DNA of 49,401 bases from Lachnospiraceae bacterium (GCA_004558185.1 SFDP01000012.1:1-49401), one strand, 5' to 3'; positions 34,077-43,616 are shown, numbered from the stretch's first letter. The notes: a model not told the origin generated them from the letters alone. Numbers and translations are program-made.

Positions 34077-34106
34077 TTGACAGAAAAGTGCAATTTGTGT
34101 TATTTT
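34077..34106 (+). promoter_or_regulatory. Promoter of rplJ-rplL
   Basis: TTGACA (34077-34082), 18 nt, TATTTT (34101-34106), starting 35 bp after the stop of the inserted membrane gene and just before the L10 leader. Confidence 0.65.
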
Positions 34107-34109
34107 AAC

Positions 34110-34350
34110 AAAGGTCGCAAAGACCATGCCGAAGACAGTAGGTTTGAGAACCGAGAAATGCCGAAGTTATTTCTCTAGAAGGAGCTTTCCCTTCTTCCAG
34201 GTGAGATGACAGTTCGAATTCCTCACGAAGAAGTGCTTGCTTTTTCCTAGAGATGGTAAATCGGAGTTCTTGAGTAAGTGTGTATACCGCCTACCGAGGG
34301 GATAGAAAGTTTAAGACTTTATACCTTCCTGTCTTCAGGGAGGTTTTTTC
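34110..34350 (+). ncRNA. Ribosomal protein L10 leader with attenuator
   Basis: The segment contains CCGAAGACAGTAGGT (from 34129) and, distally, CCGCCTACCGAGG, which pair through GTAGG/CCTAC as in the L10 leader family. The end is an intrinsic terminator: ACCTTCCTG (34323-34331), TCTT, CAGGGAGGT (34336-34344), then a T-run to 34349. In Firmicutes, L10 (with L7/L12) binds this leader and reduces rplJ-rplL expression. The first bases form a small GGTC-GCAAA-GACC hairpin. The leader is intact despite the foreign gene upstream. Confidence 0.85.
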
Positions 34351-34421
34351 ATGGGGAAAGGATAGACCTGTCCCAATAGATGAACTCCTATCGGCAAGAA
34401 TACTAAAAGGAGGTAAACGTT

Positions 34422-34994
34422 ATGGCAAAAGTGGAATTGAAACAGCCTATCGTAGCTGAGATTTCTGAGGCAATTAAGGATGCTCAGTCCGTAGTTTTGG
34501 TTGATTATCGCGGTTTGACTGTAGAGCAGGATACCAATCTTCGTAAAGAGCTTCGTGAAGCCGGAGTTGGCTACAAGGTGTACAAGAACACCATGATGAA
34601 TTTCGCATTCAAAGGCACAGATTATGAAAGCCTTGCTCCCTTCCTTGAAGGCCCCAGTGCAATGGCTTACTCTACGACTGATGCAACCGCACCTGCAAGA
34701 ATTCTGGCTAAGTTTGCTAAGACGGCCGAAGCCCTGGAAATCAAAGCTGGTGTAGTTGAAGGTGTGATGTATGATGCAAAGGGAATGCAATCCATCGCAC
34801 AGATTCCTTCAAGAGAGGAACTTCTCTCCAAGTTATTGGGAAGCATCCAGTCACCGATCACCAACTTCGCTCGTGTAATGAATCAGCTGGCTGAAAAAGG
34901 CGGTGCAGGGGCATGCGAAGCATCAGCAAAAGAAGAGACTGCACCTGCAGGTGAAGAAGCACCGGCAGCAGAGACGGCCGAAGCAGCAGAATAA
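34422..34994 (+). CDS. rplJ: 50S ribosomal protein L10
   Basis: 190 aa, start behind AAAGGAGG. Conserved parts are SVVLVDYRGLTVEQDT, YKVYKNTMMNFA and the long C-terminal helix that holds L7/L12 dimers. It has a ~25-residue Ala/Glu tail (from about residue 165) beyond the usual end, seen in some Clostridia. It forms the stalk base of the large subunit and autoregulates through the leader upstream. Confidence 0.96.
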   Translation: MAKVELKQPIVAEISEAIKDAQSVVLVDYRGLTVEQDTNLRKELREAGVGYKVYKNTMMNFAFKGTDYESLAPFLEGPSAMAYSTTDATAPARILAKFAKTAEALEIKAGVVEGVMYDAKGMQSIAQIPSREELLSKLLGSIQSPITNFARVMNQLAEKGGAGACEASAKEETAPAGEEAPAAETAEAAE

Positions 34995-35010
34995 AAGATT
35001 GAGCAATAGA

Positions 35011-35041
35011 ACAGGCAAAACCTGTTTTATGTATGGGGATT
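35011..35041 (+). repeat. 31-nt hairpin motif, copy 2 (rplJ-rplL gap)
   Basis: ACAGG-CAAAA-CCTGT hairpin, then TTTATGTATGGGGATT. It matches the copy at 3839-3869 at 27 of 31 positions. Here it lies 54 bp before rplL and cannot serve as its ribosome binding site. Confidence 0.5.
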
Positions 35042-35094
35042 TTTTGAATTAAGTTAATGTGAGAACTGAACAAGAAAGATGGAGGTAAATCAAA

Positions 35095-35469
35095 ATGGCA
35101 AAGTTATCTACTCAGGAAATAATTGATGCAATCAAAGAGTTAACCGTATTGGAATTAAACGATTTAGTAAAAGCGTGTGAAGAAGAGTTTGGTGTATCTG
35201 CAGCAGCAGGTGTAGTAGTGGCAGCAGCAGGCGGCGCAGCAGAAGCGGCTGAAGAGAAGACAGATTTCGATGTAGAGCTGACCGAGGTTGGCCCTAACAA
35301 GGTTAAGGTAATTAAGGTTGTTCGTGAAGCAACCGGCCTTGGATTAAAAGAAGCTAAAGATTTGGTAGATTCTGCACCTAAGACCTTGAAAGAGGGCGCA
35401 ACTAAGGAAGAAGCAGAAGATATTAAGGCTAAGCTGGAAGCAGAAGGCGCTAAGGTTACTCTTAAATAA
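35095..35469 (+). CDS. rplL: 50S ribosomal protein L7/L12
   Basis: 124 aa, start behind GGAGGTAAA. It has the N-terminal dimerisation helix pair (LTVLELNDLVKACEEEFGV), an Ala-rich hinge (AAAGVVVAAAGGAAEAA) and the C-terminal factor-binding domain with KVIKVVREATGLGLKEAKDL. Multiple copies form the stalk recruiting EF-Tu and EF-G. It is followed by an attenuator before rpoB. Confidence 0.97.
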   Translation: MAKLSTQEIIDAIKELTVLELNDLVKACEEEFGVSAAAGVVVAAAGGAAEAAEEKTDFDVELTEVGPNKVKVIKVVREATGLGLKEAKDLVDSAPKTLKEGATKEEAEDIKAKLEAEGAKVTLK

Positions 35470-35509
35470 TCAAATAAGAGGAAGCTGAGCAAAAGAATAA
35501 AAACAGACG

Positions 35510-35554
35510 GAGCTGTGGTACCAAGGATTAGAAAAAGGTACCCCGGCTCTTTTT
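35510..35554 (+). terminator. Terminator/attenuator between rplL and rpoB
   Basis: GAGCTGTGGTACC (35510-35522) pairs with GGTACCCCGGCTC (35537-35549), 13 bp with one mismatch and one G-U pair, followed by TTTTTG. It limits read-through from rplJL into rpoBC. Confidence 0.75.
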
Positions 35555-35612
35555 GTTATAACAAGCTATTTTATTCCAATCTGAACGGCTATGAATAATG
35601 ATAAATTCTATC

Positions 35613-35642
35613 TTGACAAGCAGAAATGATTTGGAATATAAT
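35613..35642 (+). promoter_or_regulatory. Promoter of rpoB-rpoC
   Basis: TTGACA (35613-35618), 18 nt, TATAAT (35637-35642): both boxes perfect. It starts ~125 bp before rpoB, giving a ~90-nt leader. Confidence 0.85.
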
Positions 35643-35737
35643 GGACAGTGCACTATTGTGGTATGCTGTGCATATTAGCTGAATCTTTAGGGCAGATATG
35701 TACAGAAAGCCTGCAATAAATCATAAAGGACGGGGTG

Positions 35738-38700
35738 ATGTCAATGGAAAAAAACAGAATACGACCTTCTGCTAACAGCAAAAAGATGCGTATGAGTTAT
35801 TCACGACAAAAAGAAGTTTTGGAGATGCCCAATCTGATAGAGGTTCAGAAGAATTCCTACCAGTGGTTTCTGAAGGAAGGCTTGAAAGAAGTCTTTGATG
35901 ATATTTCTCCTATTACGGACTACAGCGGGCATTTGAGTCTGGAATTCGTGGATTTTGAATTGTGCGAGGATGACGTTAAGTATTCGATTGAAAAGTGTAA
36001 AGAAAGAGATGCTACCTATGCGGCACCTTTGAAGGTGCGGGTACGCCTTTACAATAAAGAGAAGGAAGAGATCAGTGAGCATGAGATATTCATGGGAGAT
36101 CTTCCGTTGATGACTGCTACCGGTACATTTGTGATCAATGGTGCAGAGCGTGTTATCGTTAGTCAGTTGGTTCGTTCTCCCGGTATTTATTATGCCATTG
36201 GCCACGATAAAATTGGCAAAACCCTGTATTCTTCTACCGTCATCCCCAATCGTGGAGCATGGTTAGAATACGAAACCGATTCCAATGACGTTTTCTACGT
36301 TCGTGTAGACCGAACCAGAAAAGTTCCCGTTACCGTATTGATCCGTGCTCTTGGTGTAGGAACCAATGATGAGATTCGTGAACTTTTCGGAGATGAACCC
36401 AAAATTGAAAAGAGCTTTTTAAAAGACGTTTCTACTAACTATCAGGAAGGTCTTTTAGAGTTATATAAAAAGATCCGCCCCGGCGAGCCTTTAAGTGTAG
36501 AAAGTGCAGAAAGTCTGATCACGGCAATGTTCTTCGACCCCAGAAGATATGATTTGGCCAAAGTAGGACGCTATAAATTCAATAAAAAGCTGGCTCTTCG
36601 CAATCGTATCCGCAATCAGATTCTGGCTGAGGATGTGGTAGATACTCTCACAGGAGAAGTGCTGGCAAAGGCCGGTGATAAGGTGACTGCCCAGATGGCA
36701 GATGATATTCAGAATGCGGCAGTTTCTTATGTTTATGTACAGACAGAAGAAAAAAATGTTAAAATTTTATCTAATATGATGGTGGATATTACCGGTTTTG
36801 TTGACTGCGAACCCAAAGAACTGGGAATTACTGAGCTGGTGTACTATCCCGTATTGGCTCAGATCATTGAGGAATATGGGGAAAAGCCGGAGGAGCTGGC
36901 AGAAGCAATCAGACGGAATGTTTCTGAGCTTATTCCTAAGCATATTACGAAGGAAGATATTTTAGCTTCCATTAATTATAATATCCATCTGGAATATGGA
37001 ATTGGCCATGATGATGACATTGACCATTTAGGCAACAGACGTATTCGTGCTGTTGGTGAATTATTACAGAACCAGTATCGTATTGGTTTGTCCAGACTGG
37101 AGAGAGTGGTTCGTGAGCGGATGACCACTCATGATGCAGAGGATGTTTCACCCCAGGCATTGATCAATATTAAGCCGGTGCAGGCAGCCGTGAAGGAGTT
37201 CTTTGGCTCCTCTCAGCTATCTCAGTTCATGGATCAGAATAATCCTCTGGGCGAGCTGACGCATAAGAGACGTCTGTCAGCCCTGGGTCCCGGAGGCTTG
37301 TCCAGAGACAGAGCAGGATTTGAGGTTCGAGATGTACATTATTCACATTATGGAAGAATGTGCCCCATTGAAACCCCGGAAGGTCCCAATATCGGTCTGA
37401 TCAACTCTCTTGCTTCTTATGCAAGAATCAATGAATATGGCTTTATTGAGGCTCCTTATCGTAAAATTGACAAGACTGATCCCGCTAACCCTCGTGTTAC
37501 GGATGAAGTCGTATACATGACGGCAGATGAAGAGGATAATTACCATGTAGCACAGGCTAATGAGCTTTTAGATGAGAACGGTTATTTTGTGCGTAAATCC
37601 GTATCCGGTCGTTATCTGGAAGAAACACAGGAATACCCTAAGGCGATGTTTGACTATATGGACGTATCCCCTAAGATGGTATTTTCTGTAGCTACAGCAT
37701 TGATTCCTTTCCTGGAAAATGATGATGCTAACCGTGCCCTTATGGGTTCCAATATGCAGCGTCAGGCAGTACCGCTGTTAAGCACGGAGGCACCGGCAGT
37801 GGGTACCGGCATGGAAGTGAAGGCGGCGGTGGACTCAGGTGTCTGCGTGGTAGCACCTAAGTCAGGTACCATTGATTATGTATCTTCTAATTTAATCAAG
37901 ATGACGGCAGATGACGGAGAAAAGCTGGAATTTCATCTGACCAAATTTGCCAGAAGCAACCAGTCCAACTGCTACAATCAGAAGCCCATTGTATTCAAGG
38001 GAAACCATGTAGACGAAGGGCAGGTCATTGCGGATGGGCCGTCTACTTCTGAGGGAGAGCTGGCACTGGGGAAAAATCCACTGATCGGATTTATGACCTG
38101 GGAAGGCTATAACTACGAGGATGCAGTTTTATTAAGTGAACGGCTGGTACAGGATGATGTTTATACCTCCGTTCATATTGAAGAATATGAGGCAGAAGCC
38201 CGTGACACTAAGCTGGGACCTGAAGAGATTACCAGAGACGTTCCCGGTGTAGGTGATGAAGCCTTAAAGGATTTGGATGAGAGAGGAATCATTCGAATCG
38301 GTGCAGAGGTTCGTGCGGGAGATATTCTGGTTGGTAAGGTAACACCTAAGGGAGAGACTGAGCTGACAGCAGAGGAAAGACTGCTTCGTGCAATTTTTGG
38401 TGAAAAGGCAAGGGAAGTAAGAGATACCTCTCTTAAGGTGCCTCATGGTGAATATGGAATTATTGTAGATGCCAAGGTATTTACCAGGGAAAATGGAGAT
38501 GAATTATCTCCGGGTGTAAACCAGGCGGTTTGCATTTATATTGCACAGAAGAGAAAGATTTCCGTAGGAGATAAGATGGCCGGGCGTCATGGAAACAAGG
38601 GTGTGGTTTCCCGTGTTCTGCCTGTAGAAGATATGCCTTATCTGCCCAATGGGCGTCCTTTGGATATCGTATTGAATCCGCTGGGTGTGCCTTCCCGTAT

Positions 38701-39607
38701 GAACATCGGACAGGTTTTGGAAATACATTTGTCTCTTGCTGCCAAAGCCCTTGGCTTTAATGTGGCAACACCGGTATTTGACGGTGCTAACGAAAGAGAT
38801 ATTATGGATACTCTGGACCTGGCAAACGACTATGTCAATACGGAGTGGGAAGAATTTGAGGCAAAATATAAGGATCAGCTATTGCCGGAGGTGATGCAGT
38901 ATCTATATGAGAATAGAGAGCACAGAGCGGTATGGAAGGGTGTGCCCATCAGCAGAGATGGAAAGGTAAGGCTTCGTGACGGACGTACGGGCGAATATTT
39001 TGACAGCCCTGTCACCATTGGTCATATGCACTATCTGAAGCTGCACCATCTGGTAGATGATAAGATTCATGCCCGTTCTACCGGTCCTTACTCTTTGGTT
39101 ACCCAGCAGCCTCTGGGTGGTAAGGCACAGTTTGGCGGACAGCGTTTTGGAGAGATGGAGGTATGGGCACTGGAGGCCTATGGTGCATCCTATACGCTGC
39201 AGGAAATTTTGACCGTAAAATCGGATGATGTGGTAGGACGTGTGAAGACCTACGAAGCGATTATTAAAGGAGACAACATTCCGGAGCCGGGTATTCCCGA
39301 ATCCTTTAAAGTGTTATTAAAGGAACTGCAGTCTCTGGGATTGGATGTGAAGGTGCTTAGGGAGGATCAGACAGAGGTTGAAATCATGGAAACTGTCGAT
39401 TATACAGAGTCTGAGTTCCGTTATGAATTGGAGGGTGACTCTAAGAATTATGATTATGAGAGTGAATCCTTCAGTCAGCATGGCTATCAGACCCAGGAGT
39501 TCGATGAAAGTAATGGGGAACTGGTCAGCGCAGAAGATGCAGATCCTTACGATGAGGTTTCCTTTGATGAGGATGAAGCACTGTTCGAGGATTCTCTGAT
39601 CGATTAA
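35738..39607 (+). CDS. rpoB: DNA-directed RNA polymerase beta subunit
   Basis: 1289 aa from the ATG at 35738 (AAGGA 6 nt upstream); GTG at 35735 and ATG at 35744 are alternatives. Key regions are FVINGAERVIVSQLVRSPG, the rifampicin pocket SQLSQFMDQNNPLGELTHKR with wild-type D499, H509 and S514 (E. coli D516, H526, S531), and the conserved MAGRHGNKG near the active site. The C-terminal ~70 residues are strongly acidic (ESEFRYELEG... to the end), an extension found in Firmicutes. It is transcribed with rpoC from its own promoter. Confidence 0.98.
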   Translation: MSMEKNRIRPSANSKKMRMSYSRQKEVLEMPNLIEVQKNSYQWFLKEGLKEVFDDISPITDYSGHLSLEFVDFELCEDDVKYSIEKCKERDATYAAPLKVRVRLYNKEKEEISEHEIFMGDLPLMTATGTFVINGAERVIVSQLVRSPGIYYAIGHDKIGKTLYSSTVIPNRGAWLEYETDSNDVFYVRVDRTRKVPVTVLIRALGVGTNDEIRELFGDEPKIEKSFLKDVSTNYQEGLLELYKKIRPGEPLSVESAESLITAMFFDPRRYDLAKVGRYKFNKKLALRNRIRNQILAEDVVDTLTGEVLAKAGDKVTAQMADDIQNAAVSYVYVQTEEKNVKILSNMMVDITGFVDCEPKELGITELVYYPVLAQIIEEYGEKPEELAEAIRRNVSELIPKHITKEDILASINYNIHLEYGIGHDDDIDHLGNRRIRAVGELLQNQYRIGLSRLERVVRERMTTHDAEDVSPQALINIKPVQAAVKEFFGSSQLSQFMDQNNPLGELTHKRRLSALGPGGLSRDRAGFEVRDVHYSHYGRMCPIETPEGPNIGLINSLASYARINEYGFIEAPYRKIDKTDPANPRVTDEVVYMTADEEDNYHVAQANELLDENGYFVRKSVSGRYLEETQEYPKAMFDYMDVSPKMVFSVATALIPFLENDDANRALMGSNMQRQAVPLLSTEAPAVGTGMEVKAAVDSGVCVVAPKSGTIDYVSSNLIKMTADDGEKLEFHLTKFARSNQSNCYNQKPIVFKGNHVDEGQVIADGPSTSEGELALGKNPLIGFMTWEGYNYEDAVLLSERLVQDDVYTSVHIEEYEAEARDTKLGPEEITRDVPGVGDEALKDLDERGIIRIGAEVRAGDILVGKVTPKGETELTAEERLLRAIFGEKAREVRDTSLKVPHGEYGIIVDAKVFTRENGDELSPGVNQAVCIYIAQKRKISVGDKMAGRHGNKGVVSRVLPVEDMPYLPNGRPLDIVLNPLGVPSRMNIGQVLEIHLSLAAKALGFNVATPVFDGANERDIMDTLDLANDYVNTEWEEFEAKYKDQLLPEVMQYLYENREHRAVWKGVPISRDGKVRLRDGRTGEYFDSPVTIGHMHYLKLHHLVDDKIHARSTGPYSLVTQQPLGGKAQFGGQRFGEMEVWALEAYGASYTLQEILTVKSDDVVGRVKTYEAIIKGDNIPEPGIPESFKVLLKELQSLGLDVKVLREDQTEVEIMETVDYTESEFRYELEGDSKNYDYESESFSQHGYQTQEFDESNGELVSAEDADPYDEVSFDEDEALFEDSLID

Positions 39608-39672
39608 GCTCCATGACAGCTTTTGTATGGAAGCAATGAGTGTGACGTCTGATAAATAAGAGGAAGGAGTAC

Positions 39673-39732
39673 ATGGTTGAAGAATATCAACGGTTTTTCA
39701 ACCACCAGGTTTTAAGCTGCGCTAAAACTTGA
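39673..39732 (+). CDS. Possible 19-aa ORF in the rpoB-rpoC gap
   Basis: ATG at 39673 has an AAGGAG site 4 nt upstream and reads MVEEYQRFFNHQVLSCAKT before TGA. It ends 44 bp before rpoC. Its first half overlaps a GGTTGAA/TTCAACC inverted repeat (39675-39681/39697-39703). It could be a translated leader or chance; there is no homology evidence. Confidence 0.2.
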   Translation: MVEEYQRFFNHQVLSCAKT

Positions 39733-39776
39733 GCTATTGGCTGCTCCCAAGAAAAAGTCGCAGTATGGAGGCTAAA

Positions 39777-42700
39777 ATGTCGGAAACAAAACAGGAAGTA
39801 TATCAACCAATGACATTTGATGCGATTAAGATTGGTTTAGCATCACCTGAGAAGGTCAGAGAGTGGTCACGGGGGGAAGTGACAAAGCCTGAGACCATTA
39901 ATTATCGTACCTTAAAGCCGGAAAAAGACGGTTTATTCTGTGAAAGAATTTTCGGTCCCAGTAAGGACTGGGAATGTCATTGTGGAAAATATAAGAAAAT
40001 CCGCTATAAAGGTGTGGTCTGCGATCGCTGTGGTGTAGAAGTGACTAAGGCCAATGTGCGGAGGGAACGAATGGGGCATATTGAGCTGGCAGCCCCGGTT
40101 TCCCATATCTGGTATTTTAAAGGAATTCCCAGCCGTATGGGTCTGATTTTGGATCTATCTCCCCGAGTGTTGGAAAAGGTTTTGTATTTCGCTTCCTATA
40201 TCGTTTTGGATAAGGGGGAAACGGATCTGGAATACAAGCAGATTCTTTCAGAAAAAGAATATACCGATGCCAGAGAAACCTGGGGCAACCGGTTCCGTGT
40301 GGGTATGGGAGCCGAGTCCATTAAAGAGCTTTTACAGGCCATTGATCTGGAAGCGGAAGCTGCTGAATTAAAAGCAGGCCTGAGAGAATCTACAGGGCAA
40401 AAAAGAGCAAAAATCATCAAACGTTTGGAAGTGGTTGAAGCCTTCAGGGGATCCGGAAATAAGCCGGAGTGGATGATTATGGATGTAGTGCCCGTGATTC
40501 CTCCGGATCTGCGTCCTATGGTTCAGTTGGATGGTGGGCGTTTTGCTACCTCTGATTTGAATGATTTATATAGAAGAATCATTAATAGAAATAATCGTTT
40601 GAAGAGATTACTGGAGCTGGGAGCACCGGATATTATCGTTCGAAACGAAAAGAGAATGCTGCAGGAGGCTGTAGATGCACTGATTGATAATGGCAGACGC
40701 GGACGTCCCGTAACAGGTCCGGGCAATCGTGCGTTGAAATCCCTGTCTGATATGTTAAAGGGTAAGGGAGGACGTTTCCGTCAAAACCTGTTAGGAAAGC
40801 GTGTGGATTATTCCGGACGTTCCGTTATTGTGGTAGGCCCTGAACTGAAGATTTACCAGTGTGGCCTGCCTAAGGAAATGGCCATTGAGCTGTTTAAACC
40901 TTTTGTAATGAAGGAACTGGTTTCCAGAGGGATCAGCCAGAATATAAAAAATGCCAAGAAATTAGTAGAAAGACTGGATACCAGCGTGTGGGATGTTTTA
41001 GAGGAGGTTATCCGTGAGCATCCGGTAATGCTGAACCGTGCACCCACCCTGCATAGATTGGGGATTCAGGCTTTTGAGCCTATTCTGGTAGAGGGTAAGG
41101 CGATCAAGCTGCACCCTCTGGTATGTACGGCTTTCAATGCGGATTTCGATGGTGACCAGATGGCTGTGCATTTGCCATTGACGGCAGAGGCTCAGGCAGA
41201 GTGCCGCTTTTTGCTGCTCTCTCCCAATAACCTGCTGAAACCCTCTGATGGAGGACCGGTGGCTGTGCCTTCTCAGGATATGGTTTTGGGAATCTATTAT
41301 TTGACACAGGAAAGACCTGGGGCTGAGGGTGAAGGAAAGGCTTTCAAGAACGTTAACGAAGCTATCCTGGCCTATGAAAACAAAATTATTACTCTCCATT
41401 CCAGAATTAAGGTTCGTGTCAGCAAAGCTATGGCCGACGGAGAGGAAATTTCCGACATTGTTGAGTCTACTTTGGGAAGATTCATCTTTAATGAAATTCT
41501 TCCTCAGGATTTAGGCTTTGTGGACAGAAGCATTCCGGGCAACGAGCTTAAGCTGGAAGTGGATTTCCATGTAGGGAAAAAAGGACTCAAACAGATTTTG
41601 GAAAGGGTAATCAATACCCATGGAGCGTCAAAAACTGCAGAGGTATTGGATGACATTAAAGCTACAGGTTACAAATACTCTACCAAGGCGGCAATGACCG
41701 TTTCTATTTCGGATATGACCGTGCCGGAAAAGAAGCCGGAGATGCTGGCGGAAGCACAGGCTACCGTAGACCGCATTTTCCAGAATTTCAGACGTGGTCT
41801 GATTACGGAAGAGGAACGCTACAGAGCAGTGGTTGAAACCTGGAATGATACAGATAAGAAGCTCACCGATGTGCTGCTGGCAGGTCTGGACAAATACAAC
41901 AATATTTTTATGATGGCTGACTCCGGTGCCCGTGGTTCCAACCAGCAGATAAAGCAGTTGGCGGGTATGCGTGGTCTGATGGCAGATACTACCGGTAGAA
42001 CCATTGAGCTGCCTATTAAATCCAATTTCCGTGAGGGTCTGGATGTATTGGAATACTTTATGTCTGCCCATGGTGCGCGTAAGGGTCTGTCGGATACGGC
42101 TCTGCGTACAGCCGACTCAGGGTATCTGACCCGCCGAATGGTAGACGTATCTCAGGAATTAATCATTCGTGAAATTGACTGCTGTGAAGGCAGGGATGAG
42201 ATTTATGGCATGAAGGTGAAAGCCTTTATGGAGGGAAAAGAAGTAATTGAAAGCCTGGAGGACCGTCTTACCGGCAGATTTAGCTGTGAAGATATCAGCG
42301 ATAAAGAGGGAAATATCTTAATTAAGAAAAACCATATGATTACCCCCAGCCGTGCAAAAAGAATTATTGCAGAAGGGGTAGATGCCAAGGGAGAGCCTAT
42401 CGAGGAAGTAAAAATCAGAACCATATTGACCTGCCGTTCTCATGTAGGTATCTGTGCAAAATGCTATGGTGCTAATATGGCTACCGGTGAAGCTGTGCAG
42501 GTAGGTGAGGCTGTTGGTATTATTGCGGCACAGTCCATTGGTGAACCGGGAACACAGCTAACCATGCGTACCTTCCATACCGGTGGTGTGGCCGGAGATG
42601 ATATTACCCAGGGTCTTCCCCGTGTAGAGGAGCTTTTTGAGGCGAGAAAGCCTAAGGGTCTTGCCATTATTGCAGAATTTGGCGGCGTGGCTACGATTAA

Positions 42701-43547
42701 GGATACCAAGAAGAAGCGTGAGGTAGTGATTACCAATAACGAAACGGGAGAAAGCAAAACCTATCTGATTCCTTATGGTTCACGAATTAAGATTTTGGAT
42801 GGAGCTGTTCTGGAGGCCGGTGATGAACTGACCGAAGGTAGCGTTAATCCTCACGATCTGTTGAAAATAAAAGGAATTCGTGCTGTTCAGGATTATATGC
42901 TGAGAGAGGTACAGCGTGTATACCGTCTTCAGGGTGTGGATATTGCGGATAAGCATATTGAAGTGATTGTGCGCCAGATGCTGAAAAAGGTTCGCATTGA
43001 GAACAATGGAGATGCAGATTTCCTGCCCGGTACCTTAGTTGACGCTTTGGATTATGAGGAGGAAAATGAACGTCTGATTGCAGAAGGGAAAGAGCCGGCT
43101 GATGGAAGACAGGTAATGCTGGGAATCACCAAGGCAGCACTTGCTACCAACTCCTTCCTGTCGGCGGCCTCCTTCCAGGAAACAACAAAGGTGCTTACGG
43201 AAGCTGCAATCAAAGGGAAGGTCGATCCTTTGATCGGTCTTAAGGAAAATGTCATTTTGGGTAAACTGATTCCTGCAGGAAGTGGAATGAAGCGTTACAG
43301 AGATGTTACCCTGAATACGGATGAAATGATTGCTCAGAAGGCTCTCGAAGCAGCCAGAAGAGAAGAAGAAATGATCGAGCTTGAAGAAGAAAAGCTGGAT
43401 ATGAATGCGGCAGAGGATGAAGAAATTGAGTCCGGCATGAATGAAGGATATGATACAGATGCCGAGCAGGACTTAATCGAGGAAGCAGCAGACGAAAACA
43501 GTGATTCTCTTATGGAAGAATTAGTGCAAGAATTAGTGCAAGAATAA
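39777..43547 (+). CDS. rpoC: DNA-directed RNA polymerase beta' subunit
   Basis: 1256 aa from the ATG at 39777 (GGAGG 5 nt upstream); an in-frame extension to 39729 lacks a site. It has the N-terminal zinc ribbon CHCGKYKK...CDRCGVEV, the catalytic NADFDGDQ with D456, D458 and D460, the trigger loop region GIIAAQSIGEPGTQLTMRTF, and the second zinc site with CRSHVGICAKCYG. The C-terminus is acidic and ends with a duplicated LVQE. It forms the active-site half of RNA polymerase with rpoB. Confidence 0.98.
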   Translation: MSETKQEVYQPMTFDAIKIGLASPEKVREWSRGEVTKPETINYRTLKPEKDGLFCERIFGPSKDWECHCGKYKKIRYKGVVCDRCGVEVTKANVRRERMGHIELAAPVSHIWYFKGIPSRMGLILDLSPRVLEKVLYFASYIVLDKGETDLEYKQILSEKEYTDARETWGNRFRVGMGAESIKELLQAIDLEAEAAELKAGLRESTGQKRAKIIKRLEVVEAFRGSGNKPEWMIMDVVPVIPPDLRPMVQLDGGRFATSDLNDLYRRIINRNNRLKRLLELGAPDIIVRNEKRMLQEAVDALIDNGRRGRPVTGPGNRALKSLSDMLKGKGGRFRQNLLGKRVDYSGRSVIVVGPELKIYQCGLPKEMAIELFKPFVMKELVSRGISQNIKNAKKLVERLDTSVWDVLEEVIREHPVMLNRAPTLHRLGIQAFEPILVEGKAIKLHPLVCTAFNADFDGDQMAVHLPLTAEAQAECRFLLLSPNNLLKPSDGGPVAVPSQDMVLGIYYLTQERPGAEGEGKAFKNVNEAILAYENKIITLHSRIKVRVSKAMADGEEISDIVESTLGRFIFNEILPQDLGFVDRSIPGNELKLEVDFHVGKKGLKQILERVINTHGASKTAEVLDDIKATGYKYSTKAAMTVSISDMTVPEKKPEMLAEAQATVDRIFQNFRRGLITEEERYRAVVETWNDTDKKLTDVLLAGLDKYNNIFMMADSGARGSNQQIKQLAGMRGLMADTTGRTIELPIKSNFREGLDVLEYFMSAHGARKGLSDTALRTADSGYLTRRMVDVSQELIIREIDCCEGRDEIYGMKVKAFMEGKEVIESLEDRLTGRFSCEDISDKEGNILIKKNHMITPSRAKRIIAEGVDAKGEPIEEVKIRTILTCRSHVGICAKCYGANMATGEAVQVGEAVGIIAAQSIGEPGTQLTMRTFHTGGVAGDDITQGLPRVEELFEARKPKGLAIIAEFGGVATIKDTKKKREVVITNNETGESKTYLIPYGSRIKILDGAVLEAGDELTEGSVNPHDLLKIKGIRAVQDYMLREVQRVYRLQGVDIADKHIEVIVRQMLKKVRIENNGDADFLPGTLVDALDYEEENERLIAEGKEPADGRQVMLGITKAALATNSFLSAASFQETTKVLTEAAIKGKVDPLIGLKENVILGKLIPAGSGMKRYRDVTLNTDEMIAQKALEAARREEEMIELEEEKLDMNAAEDEEIESGMNEGYDTDAEQDLIEEAADENSDSLMEELVQELVQE

Positions 43548-43557
43548 CAAAAAACAG

Positions 43558-43587
43558 TTGACAAATGCATTTGCATACCTTTATACT
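43558..43587 (+). promoter_or_regulatory. Promoter of rpsL-rpsG-fusA
   Basis: TTGACA (43558-43563), 18 nt, TATACT (43582-43587). The spacer contains the palindrome AAATGCATTT (43563-43572). Confidence 0.75.
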
Positions 43588-43616
43588 ATTTAAAGTGCGT
43601 GCAAATGCATTTTTTT
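43563..43616 (+). terminator. rpoC terminator overlapping the rpsL promoter
   Basis: AAATGCATTTGCA (43563-43575) and TGCAAATGCATTT (43600-43612) are a perfect 13-bp inverted repeat, followed by a T-run to 43616. The left arm lies inside the rpsL promoter spacer. Each arm also contains the self-complementary 10-mer AAATGCATTT. Confidence 0.6.

Noticed and set aside
34200..34225. tRNA-like GTTCGAATTCC in the L10 leader
   Set aside because: No acceptor or anticodon arms around it; it is part of the leader RNA.
43517..43547. Duplicated LVQE at the end of rpoC as an error
   Set aside because: A 12-bp in-frame tandem duplication in a variable acidic tail; harmless and not evidence of a defect.
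43563..43612. CRISPR or other spaced repeat array
   Set aside because: Only two arms of one inverted repeat; no array of regular repeats and spacers exists in the window.
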